A DNA stretch of 64,000 bases from Erodium maritimum (lineage: Eukaryota > Streptophyta > Magnoliopsida > Geraniales > Geraniaceae): NCBI GenBank assembly GCA_963921825.1, contig OY997588.1:58164803-58228802 (forward strand), written 5' to 3'. The notes below the pieces were generated by a model. The model was not told the origin of the DNA and did not search any database. It saw only the letters and a program-made list of their open reading frames with translations. The position numbers and the translations under genes are program-made. The stretch's first letter is position 1. Each line of letters begins with the position of its first letter. Shown piece by piece: positions 53,176 through 64,000 of this stretch.

Positions 53176-54718
53176 TTGCTACCTTCTGGATTCACAAGAC
53201 GGTGTTCAAAGTTTCGGTTTTGCTTGAAAGTTTCGTTTTTGGCATGTTGTTTTGCTAAATTGTTTGATAACATGTTTTAAATTCTAGTTTATGGATTTAA
53301 TGCATGTAAAATGAATTTTTGAAAATTATTTCAAATCTGGAAATTTTGAAAAAAATTTGATTTTTCGGGTCTCGGGAGCGGGACTCTCGGGGAGCCGAAA
53401 CCGGGACCGAACGGGGCTCCGTTGGACGGAGCTAGGCCAAGCATGACCATTGGATGGTTGATATGCCAAGGCTAAACCGTTTTGTTAGTTATGACGAGTT
53501 TGGAACCGTCATGACGAACTCGAAGATCAAATGTTCAAAAGTTTCATTTTTGAACGGTTTCGATAAACCGAGCATCAAAAATTTTTCGAAACTTGGCTAT
53601 GAATTAAAACCGGAAAATCACATGATGTTTGATAACATGCTTGTTTGATAACACGATGTGTGATGTGATGTTGGCATGGTGTACATAATAGCCCCGAGCT
53701 CGATTTAATTATTTATCGCTTTTCACGGCCTGCGAGCCGTTAGAGTTAACGTGTAATTATTCTTTCAAGGTGTGGTCGTCGAACCACTTGTTTGTAATAT
53801 TTATTTATTCCCGACCTGCGAGTCGTGTATTAAATTGTAATATTTTACTCAAGACGAAGAAAGGGCGAAAAGGTCATTTGGTGGCTTTTCGGGTGTTGGC
53901 ATCGACTTGGAGTCGGTGGAGCTCAAGAAGCTAGTGGGAGTTAGTTTAGGGGGCTATTATTTGCACATTTATCGCTTTATGCTTGGTTTAGTTTATGCAT
54001 GATTAATTCTATGTGTTTTAGAATTGCATGCTTAACTTTATTTACCGAGCATATCACCTCACATGCAAAGATAAAATTGGAATTTTAATCCTTGTGTGTG
54101 AACCCTTAGAACCGTCATTGCATTGGATGTAGTTGACGGGTTCAAAGGAAGAATTACATTGGATGTAATTTGAGGCATCATTGCATTTGGAATGTAGTTG
54201 ATGTGCTCATCGCATCTAGGATGTGCCAAAGTTTTGAACACAACTGGACAAGTAAAAGCGGGTCATGTCCGATACCTCCCAATCATCAACACCTTACTAC
54301 CTCCCCGTCCTATGGGTGTCGTGCGCATTAGCGGAGCATCCATGGGGAAGCGGGGTAGTAGGTTTGGACGACATATGTGGGTGTCGTGCGCATTAGCGGA
54401 GCATCTACATAGTGACGGGCCATAGTTGAAAATTGGTGGACCCGACTACGATTCTCAGCCTGAGGTTGAGCTAGGGTAACAGATAGGGTAAGTCGTGTAC
54501 ATAAGTACATACCCTAGCCAAGAGTCACATTGGATGTGATTGGATGGAGTCCTACCTACATAGCTCGATTAAGTGGTGAGCATTAGTTCAGCTTAATCGA
54601 GTGAATCAAGGATCTTGGTTTCAGATTCTAAAGGTTTAGAATTGATTGTTGGTGTTTAAGCTTGATCTTCATAAAATTTATTCAGTTTACTGATTGAATT
54701 TTATCTGTTGTAGATCAA
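53176..54718 (+). other. Copia leader, non-coding
   Basis: A long 1.5-kb leader between the primer-binding site and gag. It contains a direct repeat with GTGTCGTGCGCATTAGCGGA at about 54307 and 54380, and ATTGGATGTA-type repeats (54120-54240). No coding motif. Confidence 0.7.
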
Positions 54719-55427
54719 ATGGCAAATTCAGCGAACATTAATAGTTTGTCATTAAAAACCATTCTTGACAGGGTCAAGCTGAATGGGACAAACTATTTGG
54801 ACTGGTACAAAATTTTGAGGATAGTCCTCAAGTCTGAACGCAAAGAATATGTCCTTGACAAGGCTGTCTCTAAGACCATATCAGAGTTACATGAAGTGTC
54901 ATCAGCTGCTGAGAAGAATATCTCAGGGATCTGGGATCCAAGGATATTCTGATGGTCAACAAGGGAATTGGAAGTGGCAAGGGCTGGGCCCATGCGCACT
55001 TGGCAGGAAAGATGAGACACCTGAGAATGTCTGCTTCTACTGCCGACAGCCTGGTCATTGGAACCGGGATTACAGGAAGTTCACGGCTGATCTGAAAAAG
55101 GGCAGTGGGACTGCGCCTTCATCAAATAGCCTGGATGATCTGAAGAAGGGCAGTAGGACTGCGCCTTCATCAGGAAACCTGGATGATCTAAGGAAGGGCG
55201 GTGGGATCGTGCCTTCATTCGGTATTAACTCTATAGAGCTACATCTCTCTACTTCCAAAGATTCATGGGTATTAGATACCATGACTGAATCTCACACATG
55301 CACTAATATATGGTGGCTGAAAGTAGGAGAGATTTGGAAAGCACGAAATGGACCTCAGAGTTGTGGAAACTGCTGTAGGATCCATGAGTCTTGCTTTGCC
55401 AAGAGGCCTTGTCTTAGTATTGTATAA
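54719..55427 (+). pseudogene. Copia gag and protease remnant
   Basis: Begins MANSANINSLSLKTILDRVK with the copia gag signature LNGTNYLDWYKILRIVLKSE. After an internal deletion and frameshift (about 54950) comes a zinc knuckle, CFYCRQPGHWNRDY, whose last Cys is Tyr. Three ~57-bp units around DLKKGSGTAPSS follow. The protease box reads WVLDTMTESHTCTN; the DTG catalytic triplet is lost (DTM). Confidence 0.85.
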
Positions 55428-56140
55428 TGTATATTGCATACCTACTTTTAGTAGGAATATTATATCTGTATCCGTGTTTGACAAGGAAGGATATAATGTT
55501 AATATTGGAAATGGAGTTTTCAATGTTCTATGCAATGATATGTTTTATACCAATACTGACATGGTTGGAGGATTGTACATATTAGATATGGGTAACAATG
55601 CCTCAAGTTCTATATATTCCGTTAATACCAAGAGGTTTTAAATCCAACGATTTAAACCTAACTCTGTTAAGGCACTATCATTTAGGTCGCATAAACAAGA
55701 AGCACCTATCAGCACTTCAGAAGTGCGGACTTTCAGGTTCATTCGAATTCCATTCGATCGATAGGTGCAAGGTTTGTTTGATGGGCAAAATGACTAAAGT
55801 TCCCTTTTATCGATCTCGATGAAAGGGCGGGTGAATTATTGGGGCTGATACACTCGAATGTGTGTAGACCAATAAGTTCACTTGCCAGGAGGGGTTTTAG
55901 CTACTTTATCACATTTACTGATGATTACAGTAAATATGGTTATGTCTATTCGGTGAGACATAAGTCTGAAACTTTTGATAAATTCAAAGAGTTTAAGACT
56001 ATAGTAGAAAACCAGCTCGACAAAGGTATTAAGGCACTTCGATTGGATCGAGGTGGAAAATACTTGACCACAGAGTTATTAGATCATCTAAAAGAGAATG
56101 GGATCCTTTTGGAATGGACTCCTCCTAGGTCACTGTAGTT
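55428..56140 (+). pseudogene. Copia integrase remnant
   Basis: Pre-integrase zinc region (HYHLGRINKKHLSALQKCG, CKVCLMGK), then the core: IHSNVCRP where a catalytic Asp is expected (usually TDVCGP), FTDDYS, LRLDRGGKYL, and after a stop GVAKRRNRT where the catalytic Glu of VAER is Lys. Frameshifts and stops are scattered. It cannot encode an active integrase. Confidence 0.85.
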
Positions 56141-58240
56141 GAAAGGTGTAGCCAAACGGAGAAATCGGACATTGTTAGACAATGGTCTGTTCCATGATTA
56201 GTTGGACTGATCTCCCAATCTCTTTTAGGGGTTTTGCTCTAGAGACGACCGCATTCATAGTGAATCGGGCTTCGACGAATGGTGTGGAAGGGACACCATT
56301 TTAAAAATGGTACGGGATGATGCCCGCTTTGTCCTTCCTAAAGATTTGTGGTTGCGAGGCTTTTGTGAAACATTTGGTTTCGACTAAGCTCGAACCAAGA
56401 TCTGAGATATGCACCTTCGTGTGGTATCCCAAAGCAACAAGGGGATACTATTTCTACAATCCCAGTGAGAACATGGTGTTCGTCGTTTGGGGTGGGGTCT
56501 TTATGGAAAAGGAGTTTTGTTTCCAAAGACGTCATTGGGAGGACTGTGCATCTCGAAGAAATTCAGGATGGTACAGATCTGTCTAAACCAATTGGCAACC
56601 CAGTAGAAAGGAGCCAGAGATTGTCGTAGAGTAACAACCAATTCCTGTTACAATTCCGGAAGGTCCAAGGCGATTTGAAAGGATCAATCTTCCACCTCCA
56701 AGATATGGTATCCGGAGGTAACAATGAAGCCATGGTGGATCACGATGATCCAGCCACCTTTCAGGAAGTCGTGGATGGGCCCAACTCCGAGTTATGGCTG
56801 GGAGCCATGAGGGAGGAAATGCAATCCATGTCGGACAACCGAGTCTGGGAACCGGTTGATCCCATCAATGGTGTGAGGACCATAGGATGCAAATGGATCT
56901 TCAAGGTGAAGATGGACATGGACGGCAACCCTCTGACCTACAAAGCTCAAATGGTGGCGAAAGGTTATAGGCAGATCCAATGGATTGACTATGAGAAAAC
57001 CTTCTCCTTAGTGGCTATGGTCAAAATCGATCCAAATTCTTCTTGACATAACTACGTATCATAATTACGAGATATGACAAGTGGATGTCAAAACCGCTTT
57101 CCTAAATGGAAATTTGACTGAGTACGTTTATATGTCTCGGCCCAAAGGTTTTGACGATCCGAAGAATAAAGGAAAGATTTATAAGTTGTTGAAATCCATT
57201 TATGGATTGAAACAAACTTCTCGGAGTTGGATCCTTCGTTTTGATGAAGCTGTAATTGGATTTGGCTTAATCAAGAACGAGGATGAATCTTGCGTTTATA
57301 AGAAGGCTAGTGGGAGCAATATTACCTTTCTGGTTCTCATTGAAAACGACATCCCAACCTTGCACGAGACTAAAGCTTGGTTGAGGAAGTGTTTTTCAAT
57401 AAAGGACTTAGGTGATGCTTCTCATATCTTAAGGATTAAGATATGTAGAGATCGCACCAAGAGGGTCTTGGATTTAAGTCAGGGAACCTATGTGAACAAG
57501 GCATTGAGTAGGTTCTTAATGCTCGATTCAAAGAAAGGACTCTTACCCACTAGTCATGGCATTCATCTCAGCAAGACTCAGTGTCCTAAGACACCTGATG
57601 AGCTGAAAAGGATGATGAGAATCCTATGCGCCTGGGGGCAGGATCGATCATATATGCCATGACATGTATGAGACCAGACGTCTCGTAAGCCTTATGTTGT
57701 ACCAGTAGACATCATTCTAACCCGGGGGAAAGATGATGCTGAACTAGTCGTCGAAGGATGAGTAGACGCTAGTTTTCCAAGACAAATCCAGATGACTTTA
57801 GAAGTCAATCAGGATATGTGTTTACGCTGAATGGCAGAGCTTTAGCTGGGAAAGCGTAAAGCAAGATACCATTGCCGAATCTACGACAGAGGCCAAGTAC
57901 ATGGATGCTGCAGAGGCAGCTAAGGAGGCTATGTGGATTTGGAAATTCATGGCAGGGCTGGGTGTAATTAAAAACCCATCCAGCCTGGTGAATCCATCTT
58001 GCGACAACACAAGGGCCATTGCGCAAGCTAAAAGCCTAGATCGTATAACAAATCCAAACATGTACTACGGTGTATCCACCTCATCAGATAAATACTGAAC
58101 TGAGGTGAAGTGAAGATAACCGATATTGCAACAGATGATAACATAGCCAACCCTTTGACTAAGGCAGTGTCACTGCCTGAACATGTTAGACATGTAAAGT
58201 CGATGGGGACATATTGGAGTTTAGATTGGAACTAGGGCAA
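56141..58240 (+). pseudogene. Copia RT and RNase H remnant
   Basis: RT pieces WLGAMREEMQSMSDNRVWEP, TIGCKWIFKVK, DVKTAFLNGNL and SIYGLKQTSRSW are recognisable. The YVDD catalytic box is deleted (FLVLIENDIPTL). RNase H pieces include AAEAAKEAMWIWKFMAGLGV, CDNTRAIAQAK and NIANPLTKAV. There are several frameshifts and stops. A polypurine tract, GGGCAAGTGGGAGAT, follows directly. Confidence 0.85.
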
Positions 58241-58249
58241 GTGGGAGAT
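58234..58249 (+). other. Copia polypurine tract
   Basis: AGGGCAAGTGGGAGAT immediately before the 3' LTR, the typical copia plus-strand primer. Confidence 0.9.
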
Positions 58250-59938
58250 TGTTAGTCTTAGTGCCCGTAGTTCAATCCTAAATGTCCAAATGTACATATC
58301 ATCGTTAGCAATAAAATTAAAGCGGCTTTATATTACTTATGTGTTGGAGTAATATATCGACGTGTGCTCTGATCTATGCCCACCATGCGAATAGAACCAT
58401 AGATCGAGATAGATCACACTCGATGGGTCCCTAGTCAACAAAGCTTCACTAGAAGCGACTAGTATGAAAGATGGCTCTTTATGGCTTACGTTCTGTTAGT
58501 CATTGGAATGGGATTCCGGAGTCTGATCATAGATATCATGTGGGACATGATATTGGACGACCCGCCCTGAATATGTGCCATAGATTAAGTCATGAACATA
58601 TTCAGTGTTGTAGCTTGTCATGTATCCTTAGACCAAGGAGTCTTTGTGATCGCTATGTAGTCAACAACCTAGTTTGACCTGAGCCTAACGTTGTCCGTAA
58701 CAGGGCTTCCATAACGGCCAGGATTGGCTTGGGGACGGGCTACATGAGTGACACGAAAGACGGCTAAGGGATTTATCCCTCATACTAAGGTATGGGAAAG
58801 ATATCGGTTCTCGGCCGCTTGATCGAGAGTGACTGGAAGAATAGCATGGCCATGCACATGATACTGGGTATCATATCTTCAGTCATCTCACATATCAAGG
58901 AACGGTGATTGAGAATAATAAGGATGACGGCTCTATGCCTTATCTCAATCAGGATATCGGAGATAAAAGGATAATGACAGGGACGACGGAAAGGTTAGAA
59001 TCGATAGGGTCGATTCGTTATGTAGTGTCAGGCAATACTAAAGTCTCGTTAGTTGCCACTTAAATAGGATCAAGTAAAATGGGATTTTACATTGATCTAT
59101 TGACATGCATAAACCTAAGGGTCACACCGGAGGATGAAACTCATTGACACATTTATGGAGAATGGCCAAAAGGGAGTTGTCTCGGGACATGACCAAAACT
59201 GGGTTTTGGGTCATGTGCCCGTAAGTGAATAGGACTTTACGGATCGAGACAAGGCTTGGAGTCTTGGGATTGATCGCGTCGGATAATGTTGGACATTTCC
59301 GGTATGGAAGGCTTGGAGGCGATGAGCGAATCACGGGACCTCGTTGGAAATGGCCACGGGCCATGTTCCAAGAGGCCCATGAAAGGCCCATGCAACCAAG
59401 GCCCATGGAACTAATTAATCAAGTCTTGATTAATTAGTACTAAGCAAGCAAGACAAGGATTAAGGTGTTGGTGATTCACCACCTAACCCAATCTTGTCTT
59501 GCCATACTTTGTCCTATTTACACCTTACTTGACACCATACTTGTCCCATGCCTTTAGTTGGACAAGTATGGGTTTTGTTATGTTTAAGTCATCTTTTTTC
59601 AACATAACAAACACAAGACAAGAATAGGAAACACATTTTCTCTCCCTCTTCCATGGCCATTTCGGGTTTGGCTAGTTTCCACCTCCATGTTTGTGTTCTT
59701 GAGTCCTCAAAGAGAAGAACTACGTGGCTTTGATTCCCATGTGGATACGTAGGCGTCTTGGAGACTCAAGCCAATCATTCGTTAACCGGTGTTCTTGTTT
59801 TGGTAAGAACTAGTGCTGAAATTTTTCTCTTGTTAATCCATTCTTTGTTAGTTGTTTCATGGTTCTAATTGTCTCTTGGTTTTCATTGATTTTCCGCTGC
59901 GAGTTGGTTCATCTCCAACCCTACCTAGAGACCCAACA
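58250..59938 (+). repeat. Copia 3' LTR (1689 bp)
   Basis: The same length as the 5' LTR with a constant offset of 6777 bp and no visible mismatch. Ends GAGACCCAACA, followed by the TSD ATTAA. Confidence 0.95.
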
Positions 59939-61490
59939 ATTAACATCTATGCTCCCAGTTCTACCTCAGGCAGGAGGATCCTTTGGACTCAACTTCATTC
60001 ATACATATCTAATTTGAATTCCAATGTGCTTGTCCTCCTAGGTGGGGACTTCAATGCTATCACAGCAATTGAAGAGAGGGCTAGTGAAAGAGTGTGGGGC
60101 ATTGATATGGTGTTGCTCCAAGATTTCATCCATGATCTGGGTCTGATCAATCTCCCTTTAAAAGGAGGGAAGTTTACCTGGTTTGGAAGTCAATTAAAAG
60201 GTTCAAGAATAGACAGGTTTCTAGTCTCTCATGAGTTTCTAGCAAGGTTTAATTCCCTAACTCAAGCTTGTCTCCCTAGAACAATTTCTGATCACATGCC
60301 TCTTATCCTTTATGATGATCAAATCAATTGGGGACCAAGACCCTTCAAGTTTTTAAACATATGGACAGAAGATATCAGATTTCTCCCTGCAGTCAAAAAA
60401 TTCTGGGACTCTTATACAATCTCTGGGCAGGTATATTATGTGCTATGGATGAAACTCAAGTTGTTAAAAGCTGATCTCAAGCTTTCGAATTCTGAGATTT
60501 TTGGTTATTTGGAAACACGCATTGCTACCTTATCAAAAGCAATAGATGATCTTGATAGTCTTGCTGAGAGTAGATCTCTAACCCTTGCAGAATGCTCAAC
60601 AAGAGGAGCTCTCAAAGTTGTCCTGATCATGAAATATAAAGCACTCTCAAAATTGTGGAGCCAAAAGGCTAGAAAGAAATGGTTTGATGATGGAGATAAA
60701 AGATCTAAATTCTTCCACAGATGGGCCAATCTTAGAGACTCCTATAAAAGGATCTCAGTGATTTGGGATAATGGAGTGTTACTTTCCTCTCCCTCTGAGA
60801 TCAAGCAAGCTGCTTCAGTTCATTTTGCAAATAGATTCAAGGCCTCTTCCTCTTCTGATCTATTACTATCAGACCTCCCTTTCTCTTCCTTATCTCAAGA
60901 CCAAGCTTTGTGGTTAGAAAGCCCTTTCTCAAAAGAAGAGACTCTCCAAGCTATAATGGCCTGTAATGCTGAGAAAGCTCCTGGACCAGATGGATATACC
61001 ATCAAATTCTTCCAAGTCTGTTGGCCAATAATAAAACAAGACTTTATGCTATTCATACAGGAATTCCACAGATCAGGACAATTAGGAAAAGGCTTGAACT
61101 CATCCTTCATCACACTAATTCCAAAAAATGCATCCCCTCTCACCTTTGAAGATTTCAGACCTATAAGCCTTATGGGAGGGCCATATAAAGTCATCTCCAA
61201 GATCATTACTTCAAGGCTAAGACAAGTTATAGATTGGCTAGTTGGTGATGAACAATCAGGTTTCATCTCAAGGAGACAAATTTCTGATGGAATTTTAATA
61301 GCCTCTGAAGTTGTGCAATTTCTCAAATCCAGTCATCAAAAGGCAATCATATTCAAGGCAGACTTTGAAAAGGCCTTTGACAAGGTTAGCTGGAGTTTTA
61401 TCATGCAAATACTAACAAAAATGGGGTTCATTGTCAAATCGAAATTGTGGATCATCTCTTGCTTAAGAGCAAATGTTTCAATTTTGATAA
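59939..61490 (+). CDS. LINE ORF2 part 2: endonuclease rest and RT start
   Basis: Continues part 1 in phase after the copia element (NIYAPSSTSGRR). Endonuclease motifs GDFNAI, RIDRFLVS and SDHMPL are present with their catalytic residues. RT begins with CNAEKAPGPDGYTIKFFQ, FITLIPKNASPLTFEDFRPI and FKADFEKAFDKVSW. No stop occurs between 59944 and 61490. It is interrupted after SILI by the Mutator-like element. Confidence 0.88.
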
Positions 61491-62660
61491 AGGGGAAAGG
61501 CCGTATCCGAACTATGGTTCACCTTTGTTTCCATCGTCCATACTGCGACTGACCTTCATTCCCCATTCCAACCTGCGAACTATTCGCGATTCTTCAAAAC
61601 TATCAAAATCTGTTATTTTGGATGACAACGTTAGTTTTGCTTGGAAAAATACGAATTTGCCCTCAAACTTGAAATAGATTTGTTTTAAATCAAATTAATA
61701 AATATATCTTTTAATTTATCTATAAATAAACTTTTTAAATTGATTTATAATCTGATATTAACAAATCTGATTTTTAAATATTTTTATATATAATAATCAT
61801 ATTTTAATTATTAAAAAAATAACCAAAATTGAAATTTTTTTGACATTTTCTTCTTCTTCCCCAAATCTCCAACCGATGAACACAGACCCAAATCTTCTTC
61901 TTTTTTGTTTTTTTTATTTATCATTTTGATACTTTTTTTCAAACCCAAATATGGACACAAATAGAGTACGATGGTGGTTCTATGTTCATCATCTCAAATC
62001 TGCAGAACCGAAGCTCCATCGGAGACGAAGAGCATCGTTGAGTTCGAGATTATGTACTCTGCAGAGCCAAATCCAAGAAGACGAACTCTGAAACCACATC
62101 CAATAAAATCCCCAAATCTCCTTATTTGGTTCACGCCCACGGAGGGATGAACTTCTCATATCTGCAATTCGTGTGGGGCTTCTTTTAAGCATGTTTTTTT
62201 TCATGAAAAGCAAGGGAGGAGTTTCTTTAAATCTGGCCTGAGCTTCACCATGGATGATTATGGAAGAAGAAGATGATGGGTATGGGAAGAAGGTCATGAG
62301 AGATGAGCATGGGAGATGGGTATGGCGTGATGTTGATGGTTGACAGTTTTGAAGAATAGCGAATAGTTCGCATATGGGAATTGAGATCAAAGGTAAGTCG
62401 CAGTTAGGATGGTGGAATCAAAGGTGAAACATAGTTGGGATGTGTCTTTTCCCCTAAGGGCAATCTGGCCATTTACGAAAAAATGGAAAGGCACGTGACT
62501 GTCACGCGCTGAAAATACTGACGGTGCCGTCAAAACATACAGTTTCCGTTAGTTTCTGAGAATCGCGAAAAGTTCACCAATGGGAATGGGGAACGAAGGT
62601 CAGTCGCAATGTGGACGATGGAAACAAAGGTGAACCATAGTTGGGAAGCGGCCTTTCCCC
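61491..62660. mobile_element. Non-autonomous Mutator-like element
   Basis: Starts AGGGGAAAGGCCG and ends GCGGCCTTTCCCC, with inverted ends of about 80 bp containing AACTATGGTTCACCTTTG and TTTCCATCGTCCA. TSD TTTTGATAA (9 bp) at 61482-61490 and 62661-62669; an 8-bp reading is also possible. A 9-bp TSD with long TIRs is the Mutator pattern. No transposase. A second, diverged copy of the right TIR lies inside (about 62345-62457). The middle (61680-61960) is AT-rich. Confidence 0.85.
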
Positions 62661-62669
62661 TTTTGATAA

Positions 62670-64000
62670 ATGGCTCTCCAAGTCCTGATTTTCAAATGAG
62701 TAGGGGACTTAGACAAGGATGCTCAATCTCTCCACTCTTGTTTGTAATAGTAGCAGAGGCTCTCAATCAAATTATGAAAAGTGGTATTCAGGCTAACTTA
62801 TTCAAAGGAATCCAACTACCCTCAAATGGACCTTCTATTTCACACCTCCAATTTGCAGATGACACAGTCTTCTTCATCCAAGCTCAATCCAGCTCTGCCT
62901 TGGGCCTCAAGTTTGCTCCATCACTATTTCATTTGGCCACAGGTTTGGCTGTCAATTATGATAAGTCAGTACTAATTCCTCTCAATTTGGAAGAAGAAGA
63001 AAAGGATGGCTGGTTGCAGGCTCTAAATTACTCAGCAGGATCACTGCCCTTCAATTATTTGGGATTTCCATTAAGGGCCAACCCTAACAGAAAAAGTACT
63101 TGGGAACCAATTATTTCTAGATTCAAGTCTGCTTTAGGGCTGTGGCAAAACAAGCATCTTTCCCTGGGAGGTAGAATAACACTCATTAATTCCACTCTCA
63201 GTGCTCTCCCTCTCTATTACTTCTCAATAATCAAAGCCCCAAAAGGTGTGATCAAAACCATGGAATCCTGGCAGAGAAGATTTATATGGCATGGAAAATC
63301 AGAAGCTAAATATTTCAGCAAGGTTAGGTGGGACAATGTCTGTAGACTAAAAAAGGCTGGTGGTCTGGGTATAAAGAAGCTCTCCAAGATGAACATTGCT
63401 CTTCTAGCAAAATGGTGGTGGATGTTTGCTTTGGAAAGAGATTCTCTCTGGAAATCAGTGATCTGCAGCAAGTTTGGTTGGCATATTTCAGAATGGGATC
63501 TCTCTTCATTTTCTGAAATAGGAAGCTCAAGCCTAATGACTCATATTTTAGCTCTAAATGCTGATCCACTATTTGTAGATTTGTTTGGTATAAAAGGTAT
63601 GCATTGGAAAGTTGGCTCATGTGATATAATCTTCTTTTGGAAAGACATATGGTGGGGAGATGTAGCCTTCAAGAATCTCTTCCCCAGACTTTTCATTTTA
63701 TCTCAGGCCAAGAATAATCTCATTTCAGAAGCTGGTTCAAATGGTGATTCAGATCTCAATTTTAGGTCCTTTCCTAGAGGAAGGGCAGAATCTGATTGGA
63801 TTTCCCTACAATCAATTCTTCAGGGAGTCATACTCACAAGCCAGCCAGACTCTCTCATATGGAAAGGTGATTCTAAAGGATTTACTGTTAAAAGGCTCTA
63901 TACTCTGATAGACAATCAATCTTCAGCTATGGTGATAAATGCAGACTTGAAAAAATCAATTTGGGTGCCTGATATACCTCCCAAAACCTCTGACTTCAAT
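62670..64000 (+). CDS. LINE ORF2 part 3: RT catalytic region to C-terminal part
   Basis: In phase with part 2 when the Mutator-like element and one TSD are removed (SILINGSP). It has GLRQGCSISPLLF, the catalytic FADDTVFF (about 62854-62877), LGFPLRAN, LWQNKHLSLGGRITLINS, LLAKWWWMFA, FFWKDIWWGD and LIWKGDSKGFTVKRLYTL. I read this frame codon by codon and found no stop to the window end. The zinc-binding C-terminus lies beyond it. Confidence 0.88.

Larger units (their letters stand above)
51473..59938 (+). mobile_element. Ty1/copia retrotransposon, 8466 bp, defective
   Basis: LTRs of 1689 bp at 51473-53161 and 58250-59938. TSD ATTAA at 51468-51472 and 59939-59943. Primer-binding site at 53163-53175 and polypurine tract at 58234-58249. 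The coding part (54719-58240) is full of deletions, frameshifts and catalytic-residue losses. No difference between the LTRs was found on line-by-line comparison, which implies a very recent insertion. Confidence 0.95.
48240..64000 (+). mobile_element. L1-type LINE with intact-looking ORF2, two insertions
   Basis: A plus-strand LINE with 5' UTR from about 48240, ORF1 48480-51141 (broken) and ORF2 from 51150 to beyond the window end. A copia element (51473-59938) lies in the endonuclease region and a Mutator-like element (61491-62660) in the RT. Its 3' end is outside the window, so the TSD cannot be checked. Confidence 0.9.

Overview
The window looks like intergenic heterochromatin from a flowering plant, probably a dicot. 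The evidence is chromodomain-type Ty3/gypsy elements with ~3 kb LTRs, Ty1/copia elements primed by initiator-tRNA-Met-like sites, L1-type LINEs with an RRM ORF1, a Mutator-like element and many (TA)n-flanked fold-back elements. I found no convincing host protein gene, tRNA, rRNA or CRISPR array. Almost everything that can be named is a transposable element, often nested in another. The species cannot be named from the sequence alone.

1-15.6 kb: an AT-rich start and a copia-like LTR remnant, then a colony of about a dozen fold-back (MITE-like) elements lying end to end and separated by short (TA)n tracts (1552-13540). Several families share end motifs and the same TA target. One is split by a 3.5-kb gypsy solo LTR (7472-11005, TSD CAAGG); its uninterrupted sibling lies next to it (11089-11345). 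Another holds a short LINE 3' fragment.

15.6-34.1 kb: a second gypsy solo LTR (15593-18579, TSD GCAAC), unassigned sequence, then a nested pair on the minus strand. The first is a retroposed, polyadenylated copy carrying one intact 607-codon RRM-protein ORF (20109-22089). The second is a complete chromoviral (Tekay/Del-like) gypsy element (22095-34048, TSD CCTGT) inserted exactly at the 5' edge of that retrocopy, inside its 16-bp TSD. The gypsy gag-pol is dead through four nonsense codons and a 37-bp tandem duplication.

34.2-48.2 kb: a 5'-truncated plus-strand LINE (34255-38329) split by a minus-oriented copia solo LTR and carrying a ~345-bp internal inversion; a 450-bp fold-back MITE (39197-39646); and a near-full-length minus-strand LINE (40428 to ~47770) with ORF1 and ORF2 both broken.

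48.2-64 kb: a plus-strand LINE of the same broad family, head-to-head with the previous one. Its ORF1 is frameshifted. Its ORF2 is open wherever it can be read, apart from two insertions: a copia element (51473-59938) whose 1689-bp LTRs look identical although its coding region is wrecked, and a Mutator-like element (61491-62660). ORF2 runs off the window end.

The elements interact as parasites and hosts of each other rather than as a pathway. The points most worth pursuing are the TA-anchored fold-back colony with its bZIP-type motifs, the ORF1-only retrocopy, the young but coding-dead copia element, and the LINE whose ORF2 was open when that copia element landed in it.
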